Assembly (NCBI RefSeq): GCF_021284765.1
Contig: NZ_CP089924.1
Location: forward strand, 2,684,001-2,748,000
DNA: 64,000 nucleotides
From: Lysobacter sp. 5GHs7-4
GTDB taxonomy: Bacteria; Pseudomonadota; Gammaproteobacteria; Xanthomonadales; Xanthomonadaceae
Reading direction: 5' to 3'
Shown: one piece after another, positions 27,311-37,161 of the stretch
Numbering within the stretch: the first letter of the stretch is position 1
How the letters are laid out: every line of letters begins with the position of its first letter
Notes under the pieces: model-generated
What the model saw: only the letters and a program-made list of their open reading frames with translations
Database searches by the model: none
What the model was told of the DNA's origin: nothing
Translations under genes and position numbers: made by a program

Positions 27311-27799
27311 ATGAAAGGACTCGAACCCAGCCTGCTCGAACGCCTGTTCGACGATGAACCCCGTAGTCCCGGTGCGGCTGGCATGTTCAAGACGCTGTCG
27401 CTCGATCAGTACAAGGAATCCGTGGCCCGCGACCTGGAAAGCCTGCTCAACAGCCGTGCGGCGTTTTCCGAAGAGTTGCTGAAGGCCTATCCGCATTGCC
27501 AGCAATCGGTGATGACCTACGGCCTGGTCGATTTCTCCTCGATGAGCCTGGCCAACGCGTTCGAGCGCGTGGCGATCTGCCGCTCGCTGGAACAAGCCAT
27601 CGCGCGCCACGAGCCGCGCCTGCACAACGTGCGCGTCGCCTTGGAGCGCAACGGCCGTGGGGCAGGGGGCCTGCACTTCGCCATACACGGCCTGCTGGAC
27701 GTGCAACCGGCGCGCGAACCGGTCAGCTTCGACGCAATGCTGCAACCCACCACGCTGCAGTACTCGGTGAGCCGCTTGCGCCGGCCGGCGGTCGCGTGA
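27311..27799 (+). CDS. tssE: T6SS baseplate protein TssE (gp25-like)
   Basis: A 162-residue protein starts MKGLEPSLLERLFDDEP. The SLLERL opening, the middle DLESLLNSR and the YGLVDFSS segment are typical of TssE. This lysozyme-fold protein without lysozyme activity sits at the base of the sheath and starts its polymerisation. AGGA lies ahead of ATG 27311. It is the first gene of the tssEFGH group. Confidence 0.95.
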   Translation: MKGLEPSLLERLFDDEPRSPGAAGMFKTLSLDQYKESVARDLESLLNSRAAFSEELLKAYPHCQQSVMTYGLVDFSSMSLANAFERVAICRSLEQAIARHEPRLHNVRVALERNGRGAGGLHFAIHGLLDVQPAREPVSFDAMLQPTTLQYSVSRLRRPAVA

Positions 27800-27893
27800 G
27801 GCTGGCGCTGCGCATCGCACGCGCCGACGGCAACGGCTCGCAGCCTGGGGCGTCCGCTCCGCGCGGCCGGCCGCAGCGCACACCGCACCGGGG

Positions 27894-29741
27894 ATGGGGC
27901 TGATGGAAGACCTGCTTCCGTACTACGAACGCGAACTCGCCTTCCTGCGCCGCCACGGCAAGGAGTTCGCCGAACGCTATCCCAAGATCGCCGGCCGCCT
28001 GCTGATGTCCGGCGACGGCAGCCAGGATCCGCACGTCGAACGCCTGGTCGAGTCCTTCGCGCTGCTGACCGCGCGCGTGTCCAAGAAGATCGAGGACGAC
28101 TACCCCGAATTCACCGACGCCTTGCTGGAAGTGCTGTACCCGCACTACCTGCGGCCGTTTCCGTCCTGTTCGATCGTGCGCTTCGACCTGGACAGCCAAT
28201 TGGGCAAGCTGAGCCAGGCCGCCCGGGTGGCGCGCGGCACCTTGCTCAATTCCCAGCCGGTGCGCGGCGTGAGCTGCAAGTTCCGCACCAGCTACGAGGT
28301 GGTGCTGGCGCCGATCCGGGTCAAGGCGGCGCGCTTCAACGCCATCGCCGACGTGCCCATGGCCACGACCCTGCCGCCGGGCAGCGGCGCGCAAATCTCC
28401 CTCAGCTTCGAACTGCTGGGCAACGACGCGGCCCAGGCCATGCAGGGCATCGACCGCCTGCGGCTGTTCACCGACGGCGAGCCCTCGTTCGTCGCCACCT
28501 TGCGCGATGCGCTGGCGCTGAACGTGCGCACGGCCTACCTGGAGCTCGCCGACAGCGGGCGCTGGCACAAGCTGGCCGGCGTGCCCTTACAGCAGGCCGG
28601 TTTCGCCGACGATGAGTCGCTGATCGACTATCCGGATCGCTCGCATCCGGCCTACCGTCTGCTGACGGAAGTGTTCGCCTATCCGGAGAAGTTCGGCTTC
28701 TTCGACCTGGACCTGCGCGCCTTGCGCCAGGCCGGCGCCGGCCAGCTGTTCACCGTGCACCTCATCCTCAAGGCCGAGGCCGCCGACTCGCCGGTGTCGC
28801 GGGCGTTGGAGACGCTGGGGCCGGACAACGTGCTGACCGGCTGCACGCCGGTGACCAACCTGTTCGCGCAGCAGGGCGAACCGATCCGCGTCACCCACCG
28901 CACGGCCACGTACCCGGTGGTGGCCGACTCGCGCCGCGCCTTCGCCTACGAAGTGCATTCGATCGATACGGTGGCGCGCGTGCGGCAGACGCCGCAGGGC
29001 GAACACATCACCGAGTTTCGCCCGTTCTATTCGCTGCACCACGGCGAAACGCCCAGCCAGACCGGGCAGTACTGGCTGGCGCATCGCGACGAGAACGTCG
29101 CCCGCACCAGCCCCGGCTACGAAACCGAACTGTCCTTCGTCGACCTGGACTTCGATCCCACGCTGCCGCAGACCGACGTGGTCAGCCTGCGGCTGACCTG
29201 CAGCAATCGCGACCTGCCCACGCAGCTGCCGCACGGCCCGCAAAGCGCGCCGCTGCTGCAGGACGGCGGCGGCCTGGCGCGCGCGATCACGCTGCTGCGC
29301 AAACCGAGCCGGCCCTTGCGGTTCGAGCGCGGCCGCGCCGCGCACTGGCGCTTGATCTCGCACCTCTCGCTCAATCACCTGTCGCTGACCGGCAGCGGCC
29401 TGCCGGCGTTCAAGGAAATGCTGCGCCTGTACGACATGGCGCGCTCGGCGGTGTCCAACCGGCAGATCGACGGCATCGTCGGCATCCGTCACGAGCCCAC
29501 CACCGCCTGGTTGCCCGGCAAGCATTTCACCAGCGTGGTGCGCGGCCTGCATATCAAGGTCACCATCGACGAGCAAAGCTTCGTCGGCGCTGGCATATCC
29601 GCGTTCGCCGCGGTGCTGGACCGGTTCTTCGGCCTGTACGTGCACGCGAACAGCTTCACCCAACTCACGCTGCTGTCCGCCCATAGCGGCGAGGTAATCG
29701 TCCAATGCCTTCCACGAAGCGGCGAATCGATCCTGGTGTAG
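27894..29741 (+). CDS. tssF: T6SS baseplate protein TssF (ImpG/VasA)
   Basis: A 615-residue protein with the family opening LLPYYERELAFLRRHGKEFA followed by YPKIAGRL and DPHVERLVESFALLTARV. TssF forms the baseplate wedge with TssG. Start is uncertain between ATG 27894 and ATG 27903, neither with a good ribosome site; the family usually starts close to the LLPYY motif. The last 37 bases overlap tssG, which implies coupling. Confidence 0.95.
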   Translation: MGLMEDLLPYYERELAFLRRHGKEFAERYPKIAGRLLMSGDGSQDPHVERLVESFALLTARVSKKIEDDYPEFTDALLEVLYPHYLRPFPSCSIVRFDLDSQLGKLSQAARVARGTLLNSQPVRGVSCKFRTSYEVVLAPIRVKAARFNAIADVPMATTLPPGSGAQISLSFELLGNDAAQAMQGIDRLRLFTDGEPSFVATLRDALALNVRTAYLELADSGRWHKLAGVPLQQAGFADDESLIDYPDRSHPAYRLLTEVFAYPEKFGFFDLDLRALRQAGAGQLFTVHLILKAEAADSPVSRALETLGPDNVLTGCTPVTNLFAQQGEPIRVTHRTATYPVVADSRRAFAYEVHSIDTVARVRQTPQGEHITEFRPFYSLHHGETPSQTGQYWLAHRDENVARTSPGYETELSFVDLDFDPTLPQTDVVSLRLTCSNRDLPTQLPHGPQSAPLLQDGGGLARAITLLRKPSRPLRFERGRAAHWRLISHLSLNHLSLTGSGLPAFKEMLRLYDMARSAVSNRQIDGIVGIRHEPTTAWLPGKHFTSVVRGLHIKVTIDEQSFVGAGISAFAAVLDRFFGLYVHANSFTQLTLLSAHSGEVIVQCLPRSGESILV

Positions 29742-30796
29742 CGCAACAGCTGCTCGCGGCGCCGCAGCGGTTTGGATTCTTCCAGGCGCTGCGCATCCTG
29801 GAGTCGCTGTTCGCCAAGCAGGGCATGAAGCGCGGCGAGGTGATCGCGCGCAAGGTGCGTTTCAAGAACACGCTGGCGCTGGGGTTTCCCGCCAGCGAGA
29901 TCGAAGGCGCGGTGGCGTTCGCCAGCGACGGCGCCGTGCTCGATCACGAGACCTCGATCGAACAGGCGGTGACCGCGGAGCAGTTGGACGAAGTGCACAT
30001 CACGCCGGCGTTCAGCGGCCTGCTCGGCGCGCAGGGCGCCTTGCCGCTGCACTACACCGAACGGCTGGCCGAGCGCGAGACGCTGCACCGCGACCGCGCC
30101 GCGCGTGCGTTCCTGGACTTGTTCACCAACCGAGCGGTCGCGCTGCACTACGACGCCTGGAAGAAGTACCGCATCCCGCTGCAGTACGAGTTGGATCGCG
30201 AAGAACGCTTCCTGCCCATCGTGCTATCGCTGGTCGGCCTGGGTCAGCGGGCGCTGCGCGACCGCATGGCCGACGGCGGCGCCGGCGAGGTGTTCGACCA
30301 GGCGATCGCCCACTACGCCGGCGGCGTCGGCCAGCACCCCACCTCCGCGGCCGCGCTGCAACGCATCCTGCGCGACTACTTCGAAGTACCGCTGCGCATC
30401 GAGCAATTCGTCGGCGCGTGGTACTCGGTGCCGCCGGAGCAACGCACCCGATTGGGCGCCAGCAACGCCACCCTGGGCTCGACCGCGCTGGCCGGCGAGC
30501 GCGTCTGGCAACGCGACCTGCGCATGCGGGTCTGGATCGGCCCGCTGGATCGCGACCGCTTCGACGACTTCCTGCCCGGCGGCAAGGCCGCGCAGGGTCT
30601 GGCGAAGTGGCTCACCCTGCTGACCGGCTCCTGCTTCGAGTACGAAGTCCGCCTGACGCTGAAAGCCGAGCACATCACCGGCGTGCGCATGAGCCCGGAC
30701 GCGGGCGCCCGCCTGGGCTGGGACAGCTACGTCTGCTCCAGGGCCGCGCAGGCGCCGCGCTCGGACACCTGTTACGACGTACGTACCTTGCAGTAA
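29705..30796 (+). CDS. tssG: T6SS baseplate protein TssG (ImpH/VasB)
   Basis: A 363-residue protein with RFGFFQALRILE near the N-terminus and LLGAQGALPLHYTE in the middle, both hallmark TssG segments. It binds TssF and TssK in the baseplate. The start overlaps the end of tssF, and clpV begins 40 bases after the stop. Confidence 0.95.
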   Translation: MPSTKRRIDPGVAQQLLAAPQRFGFFQALRILESLFAKQGMKRGEVIARKVRFKNTLALGFPASEIEGAVAFASDGAVLDHETSIEQAVTAEQLDEVHITPAFSGLLGAQGALPLHYTERLAERETLHRDRAARAFLDLFTNRAVALHYDAWKKYRIPLQYELDREERFLPIVLSLVGLGQRALRDRMADGGAGEVFDQAIAHYAGGVGQHPTSAAALQRILRDYFEVPLRIEQFVGAWYSVPPEQRTRLGASNATLGSTALAGERVWQRDLRMRVWIGPLDRDRFDDFLPGGKAAQGLAKWLTLLTGSCFEYEVRLTLKAEHITGVRMSPDAGARLGWDSYVCSRAAQAPRSDTCYDVRTLQ

Positions 30797-30836
30797 CGCA
30801 CCTTCCGCCCCCGACTCAACGCACGGAACGCCCCGC

Positions 30837-33641
30837 ATGAGCATCAATCTCAAGACCCTGATCGGGAAGCTCAACGACACCAGCCGCCTCGCCGTCGAGC
30901 GTGCGGCGAACATCTGCGTGCAGCGCGGCCACTACGAGGTCGACCTGGAGCATCTGTTCCTGGCCTTGCTGGAACAGCCGCAAAGCGATTTCGCCCTGAT
31001 CGCCAAGCGCAGCGACATCGGCCTGGACTCGCTGCAACGCGACCTGGACAAGGAAATCGGCCGCTTCAAGAACGGCAACACGCGCACACCGGTGTTCTCC
31101 CCGCATCTGCCGACGCTGTTCGAACACGCCTGGCTGCTGGCCTCGCTGGACGCGCAGACCACGCGCATCCGCAGCGGCCACCTGCTGCTGGCGCTGCTGA
31201 CCGAACCGGGCCTGTCGCAGCTGGCCTATCGCGGCTCGTCGCAGTTCGTGAAGCTGAAGAAGGACGAACTCAAACACGATTTCGCCGCTTTGACCAAGGG
31301 CTCGCAGGAAGCAGGGGAGGCGGTCGCATTCGCCGATGCCGGCGCGGGGCAGGGCAGCAGCGATGCCGAAACGGCGGACCAGGTCGCGCGTGGAGGTTTG
31401 GGCAAGACCCCGGCGTTGGACCAGTTCACCACCAACCTGACCGCGCGTGCGCGCGACGGCAAGATCGATCCCGTGGTGGGACGCGACCCCGAGATCCGTC
31501 AGGTCATCGACATCCTGATGCGCCGGCGCCAGAACAATCCCATCCTCACTGGCGAGGCTGGCGTAGGCAAGACCGCGGTCGTCGAGGGGCTGGCGCTGCG
31601 CATCGCCGCCGACGACGTACCGCGCGTGCTGCAAGGCGTGGAACTGCACACGCTGGACATGGGCCTGCTGCAGGCCGGCGCCAGCGTCAAGGGCGAGTTC
31701 GAAAACCGCCTGAAGAACGTCATCGACGAAGTGAAGAAGAGCTCGCACCCCATCATCCTGTTCATCGACGAAGCGCACACCATGATCGGCGCCGGTGGAC
31801 AGGCCGGCCAGAACGATGCGGCCAACCTGCTCAAACCCGCGCTGGCGCGCGGCGAACTGCGCACCGTCGCTGCGACCACCTGGGCCGAGTACAAGAAGTA
31901 CTTCGAAAAGGACGCCGCGCTGGCGCGGCGCTTCCAGGTCGTGAAAGTGGAAGAGCCCAGCGAAGTCCTGTGCGCGGCGATGCTGCGCGGCATGGTGCCG
32001 CTGATGGAAAAACACTTCGGCATCCGCGTGCTCGACGAGGCCATCACCGAAGCCGTGCGCCTGTCGCACCGCTACATCAGCGGCCGCCAGTTGCCCGACA
32101 AGGCGATCAGCGTGCTCGACACCGCCTGCGCCAAGGTCGCGCTGGGGCAAAGCGCGACGCCGGCGATCATCGAAGAAACCCGCAAGCAGCTGGACCGCAT
32201 CCAGGCCGAGTTGGCCACGCTTAAGCGCGAAACCGCCAGCGGCTGGCAACACCAGGAACGCACGGCCGAACTGCTGGAACAGCAAACGCAGGCGCAAGCG
32301 ACCCTGACCCACAACGAAGCGCGGCTGATCGAGGAACTCGCGCTGGCCGAACGCATCCAGGCCCTGCGCAACGAGCTGGAAACCGCCGCCGCCAACGACG
32401 CAGCACCCGCGGCCCCGCAGCGCCCAGCCGCCGCCGCGGACGAAGACGAAGCCAACGACGACGGCGATGTCGCCGTCGCCGCCAAGAAGAAGACCGGCAA
32501 GGCCAAGAAGGCCGCGCCCGCAAAGCAAGCCGCCGCCACCGAGGACGACGCCAGGCGCGCGCAACTGCAAGCGCTGACCGACGAACTGCGCGCCTTGCAG
32601 GGCGAAACGCCGATGGTGCCGCTGCAGGTGGACGGCCACGTCGTGGCCGACATCGTCAGCGCCTGGACCGGCGTACCGCTGGGACGCATGGTCAAGAACG
32701 AAGTGGCGACCGTGCGCAACCTGTTCCCGCTGCTGGGCGAGCGCGTCATCGGCCAGGACCACGCCCTGGAAGCCGTGGCCCAGCGCGTGCGCACCGCGAC
32801 GGCCAAGCTCGAGGATCCGAACAAGCCGCGCGGCGTCTTCATGTTCGTCGGCCCCTCCGGCGTGGGCAAGACCGAAACCGCGCTGGCCCTGGCCGACATC
32901 CTCTACGGCGGCGAGCGCAAGCTGATCACCATCAACATGAGCGAATACCAGGAAGCGCACAGCGTGTCCGGCCTGAAAGGCTCGCCACCCGGCTACGTCG
33001 GTTACGGCGAGGGCGGCGTGCTGACCGAGGCGGTGCGCCGCCAGCCGTACAGCGTGGTCTTGCTGGACGAAGTCGAGAAGGCGCATCCGGATGTGCTGGA
33101 AATGTTCTTCCAGGTGTTCGACAAGGGCACGATGGACGACGCCGAGGGGCGCGAGATCGACTTCCGCAACACGCTGATCATCCTGACCTCCAACGTCGGC
33201 TCGCCGCAGATCATGCAGGCCTGCCTCAACAAACCGCAGGAAGAGATCCCGCAAGCCGACGCCCTGGCCGACGCCCTGCGCCCGATCCTGATGAAGTCGT
33301 TCAAACCGGCCTTCCTCGGCCGCCTCAAGGTCGTGCCTTACTATCCGATCGGCGACGAGGTGCTGGTCCAGATCATCGAGCTGAAGCTGGAACGCATCCG
33401 CGACCGCGTCGCCGGCAACCACAAGGCCACGTTCCGATGGGACGAATCGCTGGTCGACGCCGTGCTGCAGCGCTGCACCGAAGTCGACTCCGGCGCCCGC
33501 AACGTCGACCACATCCTCAACGGCACCCTGTTGCCGGAGATCGCCGAAAACGTGTTGTCGCGCATGGTCGACGGCGGCAAGATCGAAGCGATCGAGGTGG
33601 GCGCGGATGAGGCGGGTGGGTTTGTGTATACGATTCGGTAG
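30837..33641 (+). CDS. clpV: T6SS sheath-recycling ATPase ClpV (TssH)
   Basis: A 934-residue AAA+ disaggregase that takes apart contracted TssB/TssC sheaths. An N-terminal Clp domain (residues 1-150) precedes AAA1 with Walker A GEAGVGKT (239-246) and AAA2 with GPSGVGKTE (~672-680) and the downstream GYVGYGEGG pore region. Between the middle domain and AAA2 lies an unusual Ala/Asp/Lys-rich insertion (about residues 517-573: NDAAPAAPQRPAAAADEDE, then AKKKTGKAKKAAPAKQ), probably a disordered linker. Last gene of the T6SS operon on this strand. Confidence 0.96.
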   Translation: MSINLKTLIGKLNDTSRLAVERAANICVQRGHYEVDLEHLFLALLEQPQSDFALIAKRSDIGLDSLQRDLDKEIGRFKNGNTRTPVFSPHLPTLFEHAWLLASLDAQTTRIRSGHLLLALLTEPGLSQLAYRGSSQFVKLKKDELKHDFAALTKGSQEAGEAVAFADAGAGQGSSDAETADQVARGGLGKTPALDQFTTNLTARARDGKIDPVVGRDPEIRQVIDILMRRRQNNPILTGEAGVGKTAVVEGLALRIAADDVPRVLQGVELHTLDMGLLQAGASVKGEFENRLKNVIDEVKKSSHPIILFIDEAHTMIGAGGQAGQNDAANLLKPALARGELRTVAATTWAEYKKYFEKDAALARRFQVVKVEEPSEVLCAAMLRGMVPLMEKHFGIRVLDEAITEAVRLSHRYISGRQLPDKAISVLDTACAKVALGQSATPAIIEETRKQLDRIQAELATLKRETASGWQHQERTAELLEQQTQAQATLTHNEARLIEELALAERIQALRNELETAAANDAAPAAPQRPAAAADEDEANDDGDVAVAAKKKTGKAKKAAPAKQAAATEDDARRAQLQALTDELRALQGETPMVPLQVDGHVVADIVSAWTGVPLGRMVKNEVATVRNLFPLLGERVIGQDHALEAVAQRVRTATAKLEDPNKPRGVFMFVGPSGVGKTETALALADILYGGERKLITINMSEYQEAHSVSGLKGSPPGYVGYGEGGVLTEAVRRQPYSVVLLDEVEKAHPDVLEMFFQVFDKGTMDDAEGREIDFRNTLIILTSNVGSPQIMQACLNKPQEEIPQADALADALRPILMKSFKPAFLGRLKVVPYYPIGDEVLVQIIELKLERIRDRVAGNHKATFRWDESLVDAVLQRCTEVDSGARNVDHILNGTLLPEIAENVLSRMVDGGKIEAIEVGADEAGGFVYTIR

Positions 33642-33865
33642 CGCCGGCAAAAATCGATGTGTGAACGAGGAGCCGTGCGGCATTAGGGGAGGGCACTCGA
33701 TCCCTCCTTGCCAGGGGCAGGGCAGCCAACTCGACAAAGGCGGCCCCGCCAGTGCCCGCCCGCTGGCGGCTGACACGGAGGTTTGGCCGACCGCGTCGCG
33801 GTGGATCTGCTCAATCACGATAGACGGCAGGCACTTCGCATAACATCGCAAGCATTCGATCCGTT

Positions 33866-34195
33866 ATGAGTCAGACGAAGCAGCGATACACCCCAGACGG
33901 CCGCTATCTCATCGTTCGCGGCCGGTTATGGCGTGCTGCGAATCCTCAACTGCCTCCCGAGACCCGGCAAGCTTGGGTCGACGAACTGATGCGGGCCCGG
34001 CGGGCGGTGAAGGACGCGCTTCGCGGCCAGGCGGATGCCGGCTCGCTGGTCGAGGAGCGAAAAACCGTGAACGCGGCAAAGATCGCACTGGGGGAACGCG
34101 GACCGGTCTGGTGGACGGACGGCGCTGAAGACTACAGCCGGCACCTCGTAAAGAACACGCCATACGCGTCCTGGTACTCGAGCCTGACCGAGTAG
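33866..34195 (+). CDS. Conserved hypothetical protein
   Basis: A 109-residue soluble basic protein with RYLIVRGRLWRAANP, a helical middle (ELMRARRAVKDALRG) and ALGERGPVWWTDGAEDYSR near the end. I recognise the pattern as a widespread small hypothetical family in proteobacteria, without known function. It lies 224 bases downstream of clpV, beyond a weak GGAGGG/CCCTCC hairpin (33688-33707), and is probably transcribed separately. Confidence 0.75.
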   Translation: MSQTKQRYTPDGRYLIVRGRLWRAANPQLPPETRQAWVDELMRARRAVKDALRGQADAGSLVEERKTVNAAKIALGERGPVWWTDGAEDYSRHLVKNTPYASWYSSLTE

Positions 34196-34680
34196 GCGCT
34201 GGTCGCGACATGCGTCGATCTTTAACGCAACGTTGGTTCGGCCAGCGCGGTCGCTGTGCGGGAGCGGTTCGGATCTACCGAGCTGACGCACTTCGCCAAT
34301 GCCAGCTCATGACCTGCATGCCGGAAGCATTCAAGCGTGTGCAGCAGTCGGCGAGAGAGGCACGAAGCCCGTGGCATCCGGATCGGCCATGGTGACGTGG
34401 GTCGGAGCCCATTCGGCCCTAAGCCATTGCGCCGCCTAGACTTTGCATTTTACATAATATGCATTATGCGAAGTTACAGACTAGCCTTCAAAGGGCTGCT
34501 AGGCCTCTCCCGCGCCGCTGCCGGCCAGCTCTAAGCCCTATCGGCTATCTCCAGGACGGCCGTGAGCACGCCGACGCACAAGCTCCAGCGCACGCCATGT
34601 CGAAACCGCGTCCTCCGGTTCGTCGCAACGATAAGAACCGCGCTGCGCGCCAGACAAACTTCCCTCAGGAGACGCCAACG
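34196..34680. promoter_or_regulatory. 485-base gap with an AT-rich inverted repeat ahead of the GST gene
   Basis: No convincing gene is visible; short frames here have no family features or ribosome sites. The only structure I see is an AT-rich island near 34441-34470 with a perfect inverted repeat CATAAT-ATGC-ATTATG (34453-34468). It stands out against the GC-rich background and is a likely promoter or operator for the GST, whose start is ~210 bases downstream. Confidence 0.45.
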
Positions 34681-35334
34681 ATGACCATCACCATCACCGC
34701 CTTCGAACGCTCGCCCGACGGTGGCAAGGGATTGGCGCGCGACACGCGCGTGCGTTGGGCGCTGGAGGAAGTCGGCCTGGCGTACGACGTCCGGCTGGTG
34801 TCGTTCCGGGCGATGAAGGAACCCGCGCATCTGGCCCTGCATCCGTTCGGGCAGATTCCGACGTACGAGGAAGACGATCTGGTCCTGTTCGAGACCGGCG
34901 CCATCGTGTTGCACCTGGCTCAGCGGCATTCGGGTCTGTTGCCGGGCGATGCCAATGCGCGCGCGCGGGCGATCGCCTGGACGTTCGCTGCGCTCAACAG
35001 CGTGGAACCGCCGGTGCTGGATCTGGTGACCGCCAAGATCGTCGAGCGCGACCAACCCTGGGCGCAGGATCGGTTGCCCTTGGTCATCGACCGCATCCGC
35101 CAGCGCCTGGTCCAACTGGCGGCCCGCCTGGGCGATGCCGAATGGCTGGACGGTGCGTTCAGCGCGGGCGATCTGATGATGGCCTCGGTGCTGCTGCGGC
35201 TAAGGCCCTCGGGCATCTTGAGCGAATTTCCCAGCCTGGCCGCCTATGTCGCGCGTGGCGAAGCGCGGCCGGCGTATCAGCGTGCGTTCGCGGCTCAGTG
35301 GGCGATCAACGGCGCCGCGCCGCAAGCCGGTTGA
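34681..35334 (+). CDS. Glutathione S-transferase family protein
   Basis: A 217-residue GST-like protein. The N-terminal thioredoxin-fold half contains RVRWALEEVGLAYDVRLV, HPFGQIPTYEEDD and LFETGAIVLHLA; the SGAIVxYLA-type motif binds glutathione. The helical C-terminal half includes DGAFSAGDLMMASVL, the usual N-capping region. GGAG lies upstream of ATG 34681; the longer in-frame extension is not coding-like. Substrate unknown. Confidence 0.9.
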   Translation: MTITITAFERSPDGGKGLARDTRVRWALEEVGLAYDVRLVSFRAMKEPAHLALHPFGQIPTYEEDDLVLFETGAIVLHLAQRHSGLLPGDANARARAIAWTFAALNSVEPPVLDLVTAKIVERDQPWAQDRLPLVIDRIRQRLVQLAARLGDAEWLDGAFSAGDLMMASVLLRLRPSGILSEFPSLAAYVARGEARPAYQRAFAAQWAINGAAPQAG

Positions 35335-35379
35335 GCGTATCCGTTCCGGATCGAGGGCAGAGCAGGCGTGCCCTGCCCC

Positions 35380-36288
35380 CTACTCCGCCGCCGGCGCGCC
35401 GCGGCCGTAGCGGCTCGGCGCCAGGCCCACATGCCGGCTGAAGGCGACGCTGAAGGTGCTGGTCGATCCATAGCCGACGCGCTCGGCGACTTCGGCTACG
35501 GACATTTCGCCGTTACGCAGCAGATCTTTGGCGACTTCCATGCGCCAGCCGAGCAGATACGCCATGGGTGCGACGCCCACGGTGCGCGAGAAGCGTTCGA
35601 AGAAACTCGAACGCGACAGCGCCGCGGCCTTGGCGAGTTGGTCCACGGTCCAGGCGCGATCGAGTTGCGCGTGCATCCGCTTCAGCGCGATCGCCAGACG
35701 ATCGTCGCCCAGGCCGCGCAGCAAACCGGGCGGCGCGCCGCCGGCGGTGGTCGAACGCATGGCTTCGACCAGCAGCATCTCGACCAGGCGCGAGCGCATG
35801 AACTCGCTGCCGGGTTGTTCCTCGCAGGTCTCCTCGCCGACCATGCGCACCAACTGCGACAGTCGCTGCGAACCCTGCACGTGCACGACCCGCGGCAGCA
35901 AGGACACCAGCAGTCCGGTGTCGGCGCGATCGAAGACGAACGAGCCGCCCAGAGAGCGCATGTCCGCCGGGCCGCTCTGCTCGCCGTAGCGAACTTCCGC
36001 TTTGCCGCCCGCCACCGCGAAAGGATCCAGATGCACCGGCGGTGCCGGCACCGGGCTGGAGATCGTGAAGGCCGGCGTCGTCGGCAGCAGCACGAAATCG
36101 CCGGCGGCCAGGGCGACGGATGCGTGTCCGTCCACCGCCAACTGGCAATGGCCCTCCAACATGATGCAGAAGCTGGGCTGTCCGAACTCCGAGTAGCGCA
36201 CGGCCCAGTGGCCCTTGCCGCTGATCACATTGGCGAACACCGCACGCGGGCGCAGCAGCCGGACTACCTCGGACAGCGGGTCGCCCAT
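35380..36288 (-). CDS. AraC-family transcriptional regulator (cupin sensor domain)
   Basis: A 302-residue regulator. The N-terminal ~150 residues are a cupin-like AraC_6-type sensor (FCIMLEGHCQLAVDG, GDFVLLP). The C-terminal ~100 residues carry two HTH motifs (WTVDQLAKAAALSRSSFFERF and MSVAEVAERVGYGSTSTFSVAF). It is divergent from the SDR gene at 36389 and convergent with the GST, so both are candidate targets. Ligand unknown. Confidence 0.92.
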   Translation of the reverse strand: MGDPLSEVVRLLRPRAVFANVISGKGHWAVRYSEFGQPSFCIMLEGHCQLAVDGHASVALAAGDFVLLPTTPAFTISSPVPAPPVHLDPFAVAGGKAEVRYGEQSGPADMRSLGGSFVFDRADTGLLVSLLPRVVHVQGSQRLSQLVRMVGEETCEEQPGSEFMRSRLVEMLLVEAMRSTTAGGAPPGLLRGLGDDRLAIALKRMHAQLDRAWTVDQLAKAAALSRSSFFERFSRTVGVAPMAYLLGWRMEVAKDLLRNGEMSVAEVAERVGYGSTSTFSVAFSRHVGLAPSRYGRGAPAAE

Positions 36289-36306
36289 GACCGGACTCTC
36301 GCTAAA

Positions 36307-36327
36307 ATAATGCGGACTTTACATTAT
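36307..36327. promoter_or_regulatory. Inverted repeat between araC-like and SDR genes
   Basis: ATAATG (36307-36312) and CATTAT (36322-36327) form perfect 6-base arms around nine bases in the 100-base divergent region. It is AT-rich in an otherwise GC-rich context and sits 19 bases from the regulator's start codon. It could be the shared promoter or the AraC-type binding site. Confidence 0.4.
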
Positions 36328-36388
36328 CGACGGTCCAGACGCTGGATTCTATCGTTCGCTCCGAGTCCACCACCCCTCGGAGCACGAC

Positions 36389-37141
36389 ATGAAAACCGTA
36401 CTGATCACAGGCTGTTCGTCCGGCTACGGCTTGGAAACCGCCCGCCACTTTCTCGCCCAAGGCTGGAACGTCGTCGCCACCATGCGCACGCCGCAGGCGG
36501 ACGCGCTTCCGGCGTCGGAGCGGCTGCGCATTCTGGTGCTGGATGTCACCCGACCCGAAAGCATCAAACACGCCCTTGTACAGGCCGGCCCGATCGATGT
36601 GCTGGTCAACAACGCCGGCATCGGCCTGTTCGGCAGCTTCGAGGCCACGCCCATGGCGACGGTGCGCGAGGTGTTCGAAACCAACACCTTCGGCACGATG
36701 GCCCTGTGCCAGGCGATCATTCCCCACTTCCGCGAGCGCGGCGCGGGCAGCATCGTCAACGTCACCTCCAGCGCGACGCTGGCGCCCTTCCCGCTCGTGG
36801 CCGCCTATACCGCCAGCAAAACGGCGGTGGAGGGCTTTACCGCCTCGCTGGCGCACGAACTCAAGGCCTTCGGCGTGCGCGTGAAGTTGGTCGAGCCCGG
36901 TTACGGCCCGTCGACCCAGTTCACCACCAACGGGCAGCAACGCATGCAAGGCCTGATCCCTCCGCCCTATGAAGCGTTCGCGCACAGCGTGTTCGCCGGT
37001 TTCGCCGACCTCGCCGCGGTAACGCAGGCCAGCGACGTCGCCGAGGCGATCTGGCTAGCGGCGAACGATCGCTCCGAGCGCCTGCACTACGCCGCCGGCG
37101 CCGACGCGGTGGCCTTGTCGCTGCGCCGCGGGGTCGCCTGA
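36389..37141 (+). CDS. Short-chain dehydrogenase/reductase
   Basis: A 250-residue classical SDR. The cofactor motif is TGCSSGYG (7-14), followed by LDVT (51-54) and NNAG (74-77). The catalytic set is Ser ~128, Tyr140 and Lys144 (YTASK). It probably uses NADP(H), given the basic residue after strand 2 (TMRTP). GGAG lies seven bases before ATG 36389. Divergent from the AraC regulator, which probably controls it. Substrate unknown. Confidence 0.93.
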   Translation: MKTVLITGCSSGYGLETARHFLAQGWNVVATMRTPQADALPASERLRILVLDVTRPESIKHALVQAGPIDVLVNNAGIGLFGSFEATPMATVREVFETNTFGTMALCQAIIPHFRERGAGSIVNVTSSATLAPFPLVAAYTASKTAVEGFTASLAHELKAFGVRVKLVEPGYGPSTQFTTNGQQRMQGLIPPPYEAFAHSVFAGFADLAAVTQASDVAEAIWLAANDRSERLHYAAGADAVALSLRRGVA

Positions 37142-37161
37142 CGCGCATGCGTCAGATCAAT

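Noticed and set aside
33687..33707. GGAGGG/CCCTCC hairpin after clpV as a terminator
   Set aside because: Only six base pairs and not followed by a T-run; too weak to call as a terminator.
30816..33851. 1011-codon minus-strand frame opposite clpV
   Set aside because: Complement of ClpV with arginine/alanine-rich content; not a gene.
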